The notes beneath the pieces are model-generated. The model saw nothing but the letters and a program-made list of their open reading frames with translations, ran no database searches and had not been told where the DNA came from. A program made the position numbers and the translations under genes. From Elephas maximus indicus (lineage: Eukaryota > Chordata > Mammalia > Proboscidea > Elephantidae), in contig NC_064844.1 of assembly GCF_024166365.1 (NCBI RefSeq), positions 682,001-746,000 of the forward strand: DNA of 64,000 nt. Direction: 5' to 3'. Positions within the stretch are counted from its first letter, which is position 1; every line of letters begins with the position of its first letter. Shown one piece after another: positions 20,800-31,982 of this stretch.

Positions 20800-22845
20800 T
20801 ATATCCAGTCTGTCAGTTTGTCCTCCTGTGGGGGCTTGTGAGTGGCTGTGATGCTGGAAGCTAGGCCATCGATATTCAAATGCCAGCAGGGTCAACCATG
20901 GTGGACAGGTTTCAGCTGAGCTTCCAGACAAAGACAGACTGGGAAGAAGGACCTGGCAATTTACTTCTGAAAAAACGGTCAATGAAAACCTTATGAATAG
21001 CAGGAGAACACTGTCTGATACAGTGCCAGAAGATGAGCCCCTCAGGTTGGAAGGCACTCAGAAGATGACTGCGGAAGAGCTGCCTCCTCAAAATAGAGTT
21101 GACCTTAATGACGTGGATGGAGTAAAGCTTTCGGGGACTTCATCTGCTGATGTGGTATGACTCAGAATGAGAAGAAGCAGGGCAAACATCCATTAGTAAT
21201 TGGAACATGGAATGTATGAAGTATGAATCTAGGAAAATTGGAAGTTGTTAACAATGAAATGGGCCGCATAAACATCAATACCCTAGGCATTAGTGAACTG
21301 AAATGGACTGGTATTAGCCATTTTCAATCAGACGATCATATGGTCTCCTATGCCGGGAATGACAAGGAGGAATGGCATGGCACTCATTGTTAAAAAGAAC
21401 ATTTCAAGATCTATCCTGAAGTACCATGCTGTCAGTGACAGGATAATATCCACACACCTACAAGGAAGACAGTCAATGTGACTATTATGCAAATTTACAG
21501 ACCAATCACTGATGCCAAAGATGAGGAAACTGAAGATTTTTACCAACTTTTACAGTCTGAAATTATCAAACAATGTCATACCCAAGTGAAAGTTTGCAGA
21601 AGGTCATTTAAAAATGGTTGCAGCAGTACACTGACAGAGAGCTGCCAGAAATTCAAGCCAGACTCAGAAGAGGACATGGAACAAGGGATATCATCGTTAA
21701 TGTCGGATAGATCCTGGCTGAAAGCGGAGAATACCAGGAAGATGTTTACCTGTGTTTTATTGACTGTGCAAAGGCATTTGACTGTGTGAATCATAACAAA
21801 TTATGGAAAACATTGCCAAGAATGGGAATTCCAAAATACTTAATTGTGCTCATGTGGAACCTGTACATAGACCAAGGGGCAGTCACTCAAACAGAACAAT
21901 GGGATACTGCATGGTTTAAAACCAGAAAAGGTGTGTGTTGAGGTTATATCCTTTCACCATGCTTATTCAATCTGTATGCTGAGCGAATAACCCAAGAAGC
22001 TGGACTATGCGAAGAAGAAAGCAGCATCAGGATTGGAGGAAGGCTCATTAACCACCTGTGTTATGCAGATGACACAATCTTGCTTGATGAAAGCAAAGAG
22101 GACCTGAAGCTCTTACTGATGAAGATCAAAGATCACAGCCTTCAGTACGGATTAAACTTCAACATAAAGAAAACAAAAATCCTCACCACTGGACCAATAA
22201 GCAACATCACGTTAAACGGAGAAAAGATTGAGGTTGTCAAGGATTTCATTTTACTTGGATCCACAATCAACGTCCATGGAAACAGCAGTCAGGAAATCAA
22301 ACAACACATTGCATTGGGCAAATCTGCTGCAAAAGACCTCTTTAAAGTGTTAAAAAGCGAAGATGTCACTTTAAGGACTAAGGTGCACCTGGCCCAAGCC
22401 AGGATATTTTCAGTCACTTCATATGCATGCGAAAGCTGGACGATGAATATGGAAAATCAAAGAAGACTTGATGCCTTTGAATTAAGGTGTTGGCAAAGAA
22501 TGTTGAATATACCATGGACTGCCAGAAGAAGGAACAAATCTGTCTGGGAAGTACAGCCAGAATGCTCCTTAGAAGGGAGGATGGCAAGATTTTGTCTAAT
22601 GTACTTTGGACATATTATCAGGAGGGACCAGTCCCTGGAGAAGGACATCATGCTTGGTAAAGTGCAGGGTCAGCAAAAAAGAGAAGACTTTCAAGGAGAT
22701 GGCTTGACACAGTGGCTGCAATGATGGGCTCAAACACAGCAACGATGGTGAGGATGGTGCAGGGCCAGGCAGTGTCTCATTCTGTCGGACACACGGTCAA
22801 TATGAGCTGGAATCGACTCGACAGCACATGACAACAACAACATGG
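20800..22845 (+). mobile_element. RTE/BovB-clade LINE, long but internally deleted
   Basis: This is the longest RTE copy here. The leader is at 20,800-21,180. The endonuclease begins near 21,195 (GTWNV, then a stop where Arg is expected) and shows the LGISELKWTGI motif near 21,285-21,317. Near 21,560-21,590 the endonuclease jumps into the reverse transcriptase, so the second half of the endonuclease and the linker are missing. The RT catalytic YADD box is intact at 22,062-22,073, and the frame from 22,080 to 22,724 is open for 214 codons. The tail is ACGGTCAATATGAGC, CGACTCGACAGCAC, ACAACAACAACA. Frameshifts and stops make it inactive. Confidence 0.93.
22080..22724 (+). pseudogene. RTE reverse transcriptase C-terminal fragment
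   Basis: This uninterrupted 214-codon remnant covers the region just after the YADD box (ESKEDL, then KIKDHS), the thumb and the C-terminal tail with the CWQRMLNIPWTARRRNK motif and LMYFGHIIRRDQSLEKDIML. These are diagnostic of the BovB/RTE clade. It has no promoter or start codon of its own. It is a surviving piece of a dead transposon ORF, not a host gene. Confidence 0.9.
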
Positions 22846-23484
22846 ATCTAGGCTATTCTGTTTCAGTGGTCCATCTGTACAGTCTTGCACTGGACTGCAT
22901 TGTTTTATTATTGCTTTGTGTTTTAATATCTAGTATATGTTAGTATCCAGTAGCATGAAATCTACCCTCATAACTCCTCTTCTAAAATTAAAAAGTATGT
23001 ATGTGTGTATATCCATGATTTTTAATTTTTACATGAAATTAATATTTTTTAGCTTTAAAATTATATTAATTTGTTTTAATGGCATTAAACTTATGGAATA
23101 ATTTTATAGGCAACCTTTTTCAAATATCTAATTTGCTCATCCAACAACACTGGCTGTGTTTCAACTGTTAATAGTTTTCCATTTTTCTTCATACAAGTCA
23201 CACTCCTTCCTTGCCAAAATTATTTCTAGGTACTTTATAATATTTGTAGTTATTGTGAATGAAGTCTCTTTTTCATCATATTTTCTTATTGCTAGTATGT
23301 AGAAATCATTTTGATATGTGTATGTTATCCTATAATATTATCTTCTTATTGGACCTGGCACTTTTATCTGGAGTGACTCAATGAATTTCATTAATTTGAA
23401 TTAATTTTTGAAATAGTTCAAATAATGACAGTTTGCTTTCTGCTTTGGAATACTTTTACTTCATATCTAATACATGAGGGTTTT
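22846..23484. other. No gene seen; AT-rich DNA
   Basis: The AT-rich text resembles the complement of old LINE sequence, but I could not assign a family. Confidence 0.5.
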
Positions 23485-23815
23485 TTTAAAATAATATTTT
23501 ATTGTGTTTGAGGTAAAAGTTTACACAGTAAATTTGGTTCCCATTTAACAATTTATACAGAAATTATTCAGTGACATGGGTTACATTTTTCACAATGTTT
23601 CATCATTCTAATCATTCCGTTCTGGTTGTATCATTTTCAGTACTGTGGTTTCCCTGCCCCTTTACCTTCTCATCTTCGCTTCAGTGGAGTTTTTGACCGT
23701 TTGGTCTCATATAGATGATTTTATAAAGGAACTCATTACTCAAAGGTGATATTCTTTGTTTTATGAGCCAATCTGTTATTTAGCTAAAGGGTGACCTCAA
23801 GGGATAATTTCAGTT
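23485..23815 (-). mobile_element. L1 3' UTR end, minus strand
   Basis: The complement matches the tail of the L1 lineage at 12,790-13,135: TTTTATTGTGTTTGAGGTAA, CCATTTAACAATTTATAC, TGGTCTCATATAGATGA. Confidence 0.85.
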
Positions 23816-23819
23816 TAAG

Positions 23820-24630
23820 ATATAAAGAGTACCTCAGGAGGATAGCTAATAGGTGTTTGTTGCGTTGGTCAGAACTTTTGAAACAACGTTACAGGAAAGC
23901 GACCACAGCTCACATCACAAAGAGCTCACCTCCCTTACTTATAACAGGCTCCTACCAAATACTGACAGAAAGACCAACAAGGGAAAAACTGAGAGAGGAT
24001 ATGAATAGACTATTCAGACAAAAGGAAATATATACTCTTAAAAGTAAGGGAAAAAAATGCTCCACCTCATTAACAGTGAGAAAAATGCTGTGATGTCATC
24101 CTTCACCCACTGGATTGGCAAATACCCAGAATCCTGTTAACACTGTGTGTTGAGAGGCTGTGGGAAAACAGGTGCTCTCGTCACTGCCGGTGGGAATGTA
24201 AATCGATTTCATCCCTGAAGAAGGCGATCTGGCAATATCTATCAAAATTACAGAGGCATACACCCTTTGACCTACTCATGGCACTCCCAGGAATTTATCC
24301 TGCAGATGTATTTGCACACGTGCTAATTGACCTATGTACAAGGTGACTCATTGCAGTATTGCTTATAATAACAAAAAACTGGAGACAATCCAAATGTCTG
24401 TCAATGGGGAACTTGTTAAATAAATTCCAGTATATCCATTAAATGGAATACTATGCCGCTAAGTAAGAACGATATGCCGATACAGAGATCTTCGGGAAAC
24501 ATCGCTAACTGGAAAAAAAAAAAAAAAAACAAGGCGCAGAACTACATGTATGGTGTGCTATCTTTTGGAGAAAATAAGAATACATATTTTTATTTGCTTA
24601 TATATTCATAAAGGACTTCCGGAAGAATGC
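23820..24630 (+). mobile_element. Old L1 3'-region remnant
   Basis: CAAATACCCAGAATCCTGTT, GCTGTGGGAAAACAGGTGC, GGTGGGAATGTAAATCG and TGGAATACTATGCCGC in order are typical of old L1 3' ends. An A run is at 24,514-24,530. A 100-codon frame at 23,791 is not a gene. Confidence 0.78.
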
Positions 24631-24860
24631 ACAAGGTACTCATAACACGCATTACCATTGGTGATCTGGGGCGGAGCCAACGGGAAACTGGAGTGGAAAA
24701 ATTCTCACTGGACTGACTTTTTTTTTTTTAACCATGAGAACATCTTGTCTGTTCAAATAGCCACGTGGTGGGGGGGGCGGGGGAGGGAAGCAACATTACA
24801 TTACATCCCCAGCAATTTTTTTAATTTAATTCTATTTTACAACCGGCCATCGCGGGCCCC
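24631..24860. other. No gene seen; T and G homopolymer runs
   Basis: A T run is at about 24,719-24,729 and a G-rich run at about 24,767-24,785. Otherwise unassigned. Confidence 0.5.
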
Positions 24861-24889
24861 TTTTAAATTATTAACAGGGGGTGGTGGAG

Positions 24890-25105
24890 TGGCAGGACAC
24901 GTAGCCACAGGGCCTCGCTGTGTCCGCTTTGGAGCCGGAAGACCCGGGTAAGCTGGATTCAAGTGCTGACTGTGGCCTTGGGCAAGTCCCTTAACCCGCC
25001 GGTAAAATGCACCAGACACAGGGATTGTCATGAGGACTGAATAAAGGAGACGATGTTGCGCAAGATTAGTTCAGCACCTGGCACGTGGCAAGTGGAAATG
25101 CTGGT
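24890..25105 (+). repeat. MIR SINE
   Basis: TTGGAGCCGGAAGACCCGGG, AAGTGCTGACTGTGGCCTTG, GGGCAAGTCCCTTAACC and CAGCACCTGGCACGTGG are MIR landmarks in order. Confidence 0.85.
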
Positions 25106-25304
25106 TTTCATGTTTTCTGAGAGCTGGCACTTTCGCCTCCCCCCTCCCAGGTCACCTGGCACCTACTTTCGGTCAAAGCAGTATCATAGTCCTTGGTGGT
25201 GGTTTGCTTGCAAACCCGACCTCTGTGAAGGCAGGCACCCTGTTTTACTCATTTCTTTCTTCCCAGCATCCAGCGCATGCAGTAAGCACATAATAAACGT
25301 GGGT

Positions 25305-25665
25305 TCATTCACTTGACAAGTGTTTATTGAGCACCTACTGTTTGGCCAGGTCCTCTGCTTGCTGCAGAGCATTGAGGAGGCCCTTGTTGTGGCCCTTGTG
25401 GATGGTCTAGTAGAGGAGACAGACATCAGACAGGTGGTAACTACGGAGTGATGGAAAGTAGCACAGAGCACAGTGACAACCTACAGGGAGGGTCTTATCT
25501 GGGAGAGCCCCCGTGGGAAGTGACTTTCAAAGTGAGAACTAAGAACAGATGGGATTACTTTAGTCAAGATCACGGAGAAAGGGTTGCAAGGAGAGGAACT
25601 GCCTCCCCAATGTAAAGGGTTTTATGCCTCTCGGGGCTGAAGAGAGGCAGGTGAGGCTGACCCTC
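25305..25665 (+). repeat. Ancient mammalian interspersed repeat (same family as 13,510-14,600)
   Basis: GTGTTTATTGAGCACCTACT and GAGGAGACAGACATCAGAC match the same common family. It continues as purine-rich text. Confidence 0.6.
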
Positions 25666-25728
25666 AGGAAGTGGGGAGGACAGACCCGTCTGCGGCGGCC
25701 CTGGAGGCAGACCGGGTAACGCTGATAC

Positions 25729-26062
25729 CGCTGTTGCTGCTGTTAGTTGCCCTCAAGTTGCTCCCAACTCAGAGCGACTCTCTGTACAACAGAACGAAAC
25801 ACTGCCGGCCCTGCGCCATCCTCACGATCGTTGCCGGCTTGAACCCACTGACGCAGCCACTGCGTCAGCCCGTCTTGTTGAGGGTCTTCCTCTTTTTTCG
25901 CTGACCCTATACTTTACCTCTACTTTGTCCTCCAGGAGCCGGTCCATCCTGATGACATGTCCGAAGAACATGAGACTTAACCTTGCCATCCTTGCTTCTC
26001 AGGAACATTCTGGCTGTACTTCTTCCAAGACAGATTTGTTCCTTCTGCTGGCCCTAGTGGGT
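25729..26062 (-). mobile_element. 5'-truncated RTE LINE
   Basis: This is the complement of the RTE 3' end: GACTCTCTGTACAACAGAAC, CACTGCCGGCCCTGCGCC, CCATCCTCACGATCG, then the C-terminal tail. It is homologous to 33,500-33,790 and 49,130-49,440. Confidence 0.88.
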
Positions 26063-26315
26063 TTGATCCTAAGAACAACGGTTTTCCACTGAAGAAGAAT
26101 GGGTTAATTAGCTTTTTTTTTTTCTCAATTGGGTTGCTCTGGAGAGGTGAGTTAGAAGGTTTTTGTAAGACTTGCAGAGAATGACAGTGACTAAGTGTTA
26201 AATTAATGAATACAGGCATCTCAAATAATTATTCATACACCAATTATCTTCAAATAGACTAAGATACAAATTTACTTGGTTTGCACCTATTTTACTGAGA
26301 CTGTGTCCTCTTAAG

Positions 26316-26500
26316 GAGTCCTGGGTGACTCAGTTAAAAGTTCAGCTACTAACCAAAAGGGTCCTGAACTCAGGAGCCTCGGAAGAAAGACCTGCTTCCA
26401 AAAGCTCACAGCCGTTGAAGAGCCCATGGGGCCCAGCTCTGCTCTGCACGCGTGGAGTTGTCAGGAGTCGGAATCGACTTGACAGCGACTGGTTTGATTT
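26316..26500 (+). mobile_element. AfroSINE, diverged long form
   Basis: GGAGTCCTGGGTGACTCAG starts the head and CGGAATCGACTTGACAGCG marks the 3' end. The middle is altered (GAAAGACCTGCTTCC). It is followed by a G-rich run. Confidence 0.85.
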
Positions 26501-26614
26501 TTGGGGGAGGGGTGGGGTGGGGTGGGGGATTACCTCTTTACTTTAGATTTAGGAATTTACTGATCTTCTCAGCTATAGATTATTAACCATTTTTAGGGTG
26601 ATATCTCTACAGTT

Positions 26615-26675
26615 TTACCTTGTCCTATAGGGTCGCTATGAGTCAAAATCCACTCGATGGCAACAGGTTTGGTTC
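26615..26675 (+). mobile_element. AfroSINE 3' fragment
   Basis: Only TTGTCCTATAGGGTCGCTAT to the GGCAACAGGTTTGG tail is present. Confidence 0.85.
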
Positions 26676-27087
26676 AATGGGTTCTCTACAGCTAGATCCT
26701 ACTACCTGTTGACATAATTTTACTATAGAGGACAATTAAATCTTGAAACCTGTCTGTTAGTCAACTAGCAGGCCACGTAGTCTTCATTCTTGCTATCTCG
26801 TTTTAATTCTGTGCAAGCCTCAGGCAAGTGTACCAGATAGCTGTGGTTGCAATAGAAACTCCTTGATGATATTATAATTCTGATAGCACTGCTTTCTGGC
26901 CTGTTATTCCAAGTCAAAATTTTGACTTGCTAAGGTTGATGAGCGCCCTCTGTGACAAAGTTATTCTTTGACCCCAAAGGAATTATAACTACCCTGAGGT
27001 AATTATATAGAACTTGAATTTTAAACCAAGGAAAACACTGTATTTTGATAGAACGACAAATATTATATCTTACTAGTATCTGAAACC

Positions 27088-27198
27088 ATCGGCTGCTCCT
27101 TGGAAACCCCATGGGGCAGTTCTACTCTGCCTTATAGTGTCCCTATTTCAAGTTGGAATCAACTTGAAAGCAACGGGTTTGGGGTTTTTTTGGTTTTT
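27088..27198 (+). mobile_element. AfroSINE 3' half
   Basis: It starts at CGGCTGCTCCTTGGAAACCC and ends in GGGTTTGGGG and T runs. The head is missing. Confidence 0.88.
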
Positions 27199-28370
27199 AA
27201 TATCTAAAAACCAATTTGACATGGTTACCATTTATCAGTGAATAAAAGATAAAGAATCATAAGAATAGCGTGTCCTTGGAATGTTCAAGTATAGTTGGAA
27301 GTATACCTGGATTGATGTGGCTTTAGGTCTAATTTTGCAGATAAAACGAGACACCTATGATATTTTCCCTTTTTGGAAAACTGATTCTATTAGTCTCATA
27401 CCTGTGACAATCAGGTTTTGTATTGTACTTTTTCATCTGATACAGTGTGGTAGATTGTTTTCACATTTTAAGAAAGAATTTATTCTCCTTTCCTGGTTTA
27501 CCACCAAGAGTTATGCAAATAGAGATGAAATAGCCTTTGTGACTTTGCGTATTATTTGTGTGTGTGATTAATTCTGACCTTGTTCGAAAATGTTTTTGAC
27601 AGGATAGCAGACTTTGAACTTTAAACTTTTGTCATCACTTCTTTGATTGTGGAAATAATTAGGTAAAGGTTAAAGAATGAATCAAAGCATCCATTATATA
27701 CACTAAATATGTTTATTATGTTACCTGTAAAGGTTATTGGTGGTTCCCACTAATAGGTTATTGATTAACTATAATGACCTCCTGTACTATACCTGACACA
27801 TCTCCTTGTGAGTTGGCTTACTCTATTACTTCAGGAATCATCGTTCAATATTTTACAAGTTACAAGAAGATTTTCAGAGGGAATCTGAAAACATACAGGA
27901 TTTTCCTGTATAGAAAGCAAATAACTCTGTTTCTGACATTTTGGACATATCTGTGTGACAGGATTTCTCTAAACAGGTGTAGCATATAATAGCATACACT
28001 GTAGTTTCACAGAGCATTAGACAAGGCATTGCCGCGTAATGCAATTCTAACTGGCTCGTTGCACAGACTTTTCTCTTTGCCCAGATTGTGTAAAGTCAGA
28101 TCCTTTTAGGCATCTGCTTAAGAATAAGAGTGTCCTTTCTTCCAAGTAGTACTAGGAAATTTTGTAGGTTGATTATATTTGCCTTTTTTGACAACAGAAA
28201 CATCTCATCAGCCTAGCTTTTCCAGTTCTCTATCGGGTATAAGGTGACTGCCTTAATAAATATTTGAGTCTTTTGCAAATCTAAGTTGTATGTGTGTTTT
28301 CGTTTGTTTTGTTTTGTTTTTAAGAGTAAGGATACATTAGTTCTAGCTTGTGTGTAACTATAAAGTTTAA
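27199..28370. other. No gene seen; AT-rich unique intergenic DNA
   Basis: This is a repeat-poor stretch. A 96-codon frame at 27,281-27,571 has no recognised domain. It could hold regulatory sequence, but nothing in it shows that directly. Confidence 0.5.
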
Positions 28371-28374
28371 TTTA

Positions 28375-28500
28375 TTCATTCATCTATTAATTCAACAAAT
28401 ACTTATTGAACACCTGATCTACAGGTAGGCACCACAGGTAACTTAATGGAGTACAAAGGCATCTACTGCTGAGTTCTTGCTCTTCAGAAGTTTATCATTC
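28375..28500 (+). repeat. Ancient mammalian interspersed repeat, start only
   Basis: ATTAATTCAACAAATACTTA and TTGAACACCTGATCTACAGG match the start of the family seen at 13,510 and 25,305. Confidence 0.55.
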
Positions 28501-28532
28501 GGCTGGGGAGGGAAGGCGTACAGCAAACAAAC

Positions 28533-28728
28533 CACCAAACCAAAAAAGCAAACCAAACCCATTACCATCGAGTCGATTCCGATCCATACGGGCCCTATAA
28601 CCCATCGCCATCAAGTCAATTCCGACTCACAGCAACCCCATAGGACAGAGTAGAACTGCCCCATAGGGTTTCCAAGGAGCCCCTGGTGGTTAGCAGTTGA
28701 GCTTTTAACCGCTGTGCCACCTGGGCTC
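28533..28728 (-). mobile_element. AfroSINE with duplicated 3' end
   Basis: The 3' terminal words occur twice on the minus strand: CATTACCATCGAGTCG at 28,561-28,576 and CATCGCCATCAAGTCA at 28,604-28,619. Either one SINE was inserted into the end of another or the tail was locally duplicated. GCAAACCACCAA follows the head and resembles text before the tail, a possible target duplication. Confidence 0.85.
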
Positions 28729-28784
28729 CGCAAACCACCAAGTTCCGGCAGTTCTACCCCCCGAACATTTCTTGAATCTGTCCG

Positions 28785-29165
28785 CAGGCCATGACATTAG
28801 TTCAGGCCACCACCAGCCCTCCCCTGGCTATCCGCAATACTTACTCTAACATATCTGCTGGTCCCAGTCTTACTTGCTTCAGATCTAGTCTTCACAAAGT
28901 TTTTTCTAAAATGCTAATTTAATTACTCCCTTTCCTAAAACCCTTTAATGACTCACCATTGCCCTCAGGATAAAGACCAACTTGCCTAACTGGCTGACTC
29001 TACCCTTGCTTCTCTCTTTTGTCTCATGTCCAGCCATTTCCCTTCTTCAACTATGCCTTCTCACCATTCCAAATTGCTTCCAGAGTCTCACACTCACCAC
29101 GTTTGTTTCCCCCCCCATGCTGTTCTCCCAGTTTGGAACGTCATCTGAAGATACGTGTTCATTAA
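28785..29165 (+). repeat. L2-type LINE remnant
   Basis: TTAATGACTCACCATTGCCC, TCAGGATAAAGACCAACTTG and CTGTTCTCCCAGTTTGGAAC are L2 3' ORF words. Confidence 0.65.
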
Positions 29166-29169
29166 TTTA

Positions 29170-29585
29170 TTTATTCATTCAAAAAATATTTTGTTAAGGG
29201 CGTCTACGTGTTTAGCCCTGTGCACCTCCGGGAAATTCTCACTGTTAGGAGACAGTTAGTACAGTGCAGTGGGCAAGTCCCCAGATGGTTGAAGACACAG
29301 GAGCTGTGGGGGACCTGGATGAGCTCCCCACCTCAAGTCCAGGGCATCAGGGAAGGTTCTGGAGTGAGGAAGGGGGTGAAGAACAGCCGGACTGAGCACG
29401 CTGAGAGCGCGTTACTCTGGTGAACAGCAGACGGGTTGGCCTATGAGGACAACGTCCTGACCTCAGAGCACAAGCATAACTGGGGAGGCAAGTCTCAGTC
29501 ACCAAGGGCCTTGCCTGTTGTGCCAGGAGATGAGTTGTTTTTTTTTCTGTAAGGTAATGGGTAGCCACTGAAGGAGTTTTAAAAA
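29170..29585 (+). repeat. Ancient mammalian interspersed repeat (same family as 13,510-14,600)
   Basis: CCTATGAGGACAACG, GGGCCTTGCCTGTTG and GGGTAGCCACTGAAGGAG are late-family words of the same common repeat. Confidence 0.55.
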
Positions 29586-29639
29586 GTGGGAGAAAGGTTA
29601 AAGGGAATAGACAAATCCCCTGAAACACATAAACTCTCT

Positions 29640-30240
29640 ACTTTGACTCAGGGAAAAATAGTGGATCTCAACAGACTCATAACAAGTGCAGAGACTGAAT
29701 CAGTAAACAAAAACCTCCCAAAAAAGAAAAGTCCTAGAACGGATGGCTTCACTGGAGAATTCTATTAAACATTTGGAAAAGAATTAACACCAATTCTTCT
29801 CAAACTGTTCCAAAAACTAAAGAGGAGGAAACACTTCCTAATTTATTCTACGAGGCGAGTGTTACCCTGATGCCAAAGCCAAAGGCAGCACGAGAAAACT
29901 ACAGACCAATATTTCCTATGAATATAGATGCAAAAATCCTCAACAAAATAATAATACTAACAAACCAATCCAAAAATGTATTAGAAGGATTATACTCCAT
30001 GATTACGTGGGATTTATCCCAGGAATGCAAGACTTGGCTCAACATTAGAAAATCAGTCAGTATTATACACCACACTAACAGGAGAAAGGAAAAGAACCGC
30101 ATGATCATGCCCATAGATGCGGAAAAGGCATTTGACAAAATTCAACTCCCTTTTGTCATGAAAAGGGTACATACAGCTAACATCATTGTACTCAATAGGG
30201 AAAAGCTGAAGGCTCTCTCGTTAAGATCAGGAACTAGATA
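29640..30240 (+). pseudogene. L1 ORF2 reverse transcriptase remnant
   Basis: Open pieces at 29,586-29,768 and 29,870-30,241 translate to L1 ORF2 RT fingers and palm. [13 protein letters not shown] corresponds to the conserved G-DGF-EFY region, and [12 protein letters not shown] to the segment holding the first catalytic Asp region. The FADD box is not reached in the same frame. Confidence 0.9.
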
Positions 30241-30730
30241 GGATGACCACGCTCACCACTGATACTCAACATAGGTTGCAAGTCCTTCCAGAACAGTTAG
30301 GCTAGGGGGAAAAAAAGGTATCCAAACTGAGAATGATGAAGTAAACTATTCCTTTTTGAAGAACACTTAATCCTATACAAAGAAAACCCCAAGGATTCCA
30401 CAAGAACACTATTAGAACTAATAAAAATTCAGCAAAGCGGCAGGGTCCAATGTCAACACACAAAAATCAGTCAGGTTTCTGTATATCACCAATGAGCAAG
30501 CAGAAAGGAAATATTACCATTTATACATACAAGAGCATTTAAAAGAATAAAGTACCTAGGAATAAACTTAATCAGGGAGGTGAAAGACTTGGACACAGAA
30601 AACTATAAAACATTACCAAAAGAAACTAAAGAAGAAGACCTAAATAAATGGCTACCATGACCTGTGCAGCTGTGCACAGCACAGCTGCCACCAACCTCAT
30701 CCCCTTGGTGGCTCTGCCTTATCTGCTTTT

Positions 30731-30810
30731 TTTTTTTTTTTTTTTTTGCTGCCACTGAGCCTTTATTTATGCCTGGAACTTTCTTTATCACCTTCTTGTA
30801 CCTTAAAGAA
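30731..30810 (-). pseudogene. Possible processed retrocopy 3' end
   Basis: On the minus strand about 60 bases contain AATAAA (30,762-30,767 complement) and then run into a long poly(A) (30,731-30,752, seen as T). This is the form of a retrotransposed mRNA 3' end. I do not recognise the parent. Upstream (minus) it meets an AfroSINE and L1, so little body survives. Confidence 0.4.
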
Positions 30811-30820
30811 GGAGTCTTGG

Positions 30821-31770
30821 GAGGGAGAGTGGGAGAGGGGTATTCACTAATTAGATAGTAGATAAGAACTACTTTAGGGAAGGGAAAGACAGCACACAAT
30901 ACAGGGGAGGTCAGCACAATTGGACTAAACCAAAAGCAAAGAAGTTTCCTGAATAAACTGAATGCTTCGAAGGACAGCAGAGCAGGGGCAGGGGTCTGGG
31001 GACCACGGTTTCAGGGGACATCTAAGTCAATTGGCATAATAAAATCTATTAAGAAAATATTCTGCATCCCACTTTGAAGAGTGGCGTCTCGGGTCTTAAA
31101 CGCTAGCAAGCAGCCATCTAAGATGCATCAATTGGTCTCAACCCACCTGGATCAAAGGAGAATGAAGAACACCAAGGACACAAGGTGATTACGAGCCCAA
31201 GAGACAGAAAGAGCCACATGAACCAGCGACTACATCATCCCGAGACCAGAAAAACTAAATGGTGCCTGGCTACAACCGATGGCTGCCCTGACAGGGAACA
31301 CAACAGAGAACTCCTGAGGGAGCAGGAGAGCAGTGGGATGCAGACCCCAAATTCTCATAAGACCAGACTTAATGGTCTGACTGAGACTAGAAGGACCCCA
31401 GTGGTCATGGCCCCCAGACCTTCTGTTGGCACAGGACAGGAACCATTCCTGAAGCCAACTCTTCAGACATGGATTTGACTGGACAATGTGTTGGAGAGGA
31501 GTGAGCTGGTGAGGAGTGAGCTTCTTGGGTCAGGTGGACACTTGAGACTAGGTTGGCATCTCCTGCCCGGAAGGGAGATGAGAGGGTGGAGGGGGTTAGA
31601 AGCTGGCGAAAAGGACACGAAAAAAGAGAGTGGAGGGAGAGAGCAGGCTGTCTTATTAGGGGGAGAGTAATTGGGAGTGTGTAGCAGGGCATACATGGGT
31701 TTTTGTGTGAGAGACTGACTTGATTTGTAAACTTTCACTTAAAGAACAATAAAAATTATTTTTAAAAAAA
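30821..31770 (+). mobile_element. Younger L1 3' UTR copy inserted in an AfroSINE head
   Basis: About 950 bp of L1 3' UTR: GGGTATTCACTAATTAGATA, GGAGGTCAGCACAATTGG, CAGCCATCTAAGATGC, then TGTAAACTTTCACTTAAAG and poly(A). GGAGTCTTGG is repeated exactly at 30,811-30,820 and 31,771-31,780. The second copy is also the first 10 bases of an AfroSINE. Confidence 0.88.
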
Positions 31771-31972
31771 GGAGTCTTGGTGGTGCAGTGGTTAAGCGCT
31801 CAGCTCTAACCAAAAGGTTGGTGGTTCAAACCCACCAGCCACTCCACTGGAGAAAGCTGTGGCAGTCTGCTTCTGTAAAGATTTACAGTCATGGAAAACC
31901 CGTCTACTCTGTCCTATATGGTCGCCATGAGGTTAAATTGACTCAAAGGCAATGGGTTTAGGTTTTTTTTTT
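31771..31972 (+). mobile_element. AfroSINE, long form
   Basis: The copy runs from GGAGTCTTGGTGGTGCAGTG to a T-rich tail. AAACAAATGG after it (31,973-31,982) nearly repeats AAATAAATGG at 30,642-30,651, where the host L1 was broken. Confidence 0.92.
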
Positions 31973-31982
31973 AAACAAATGG

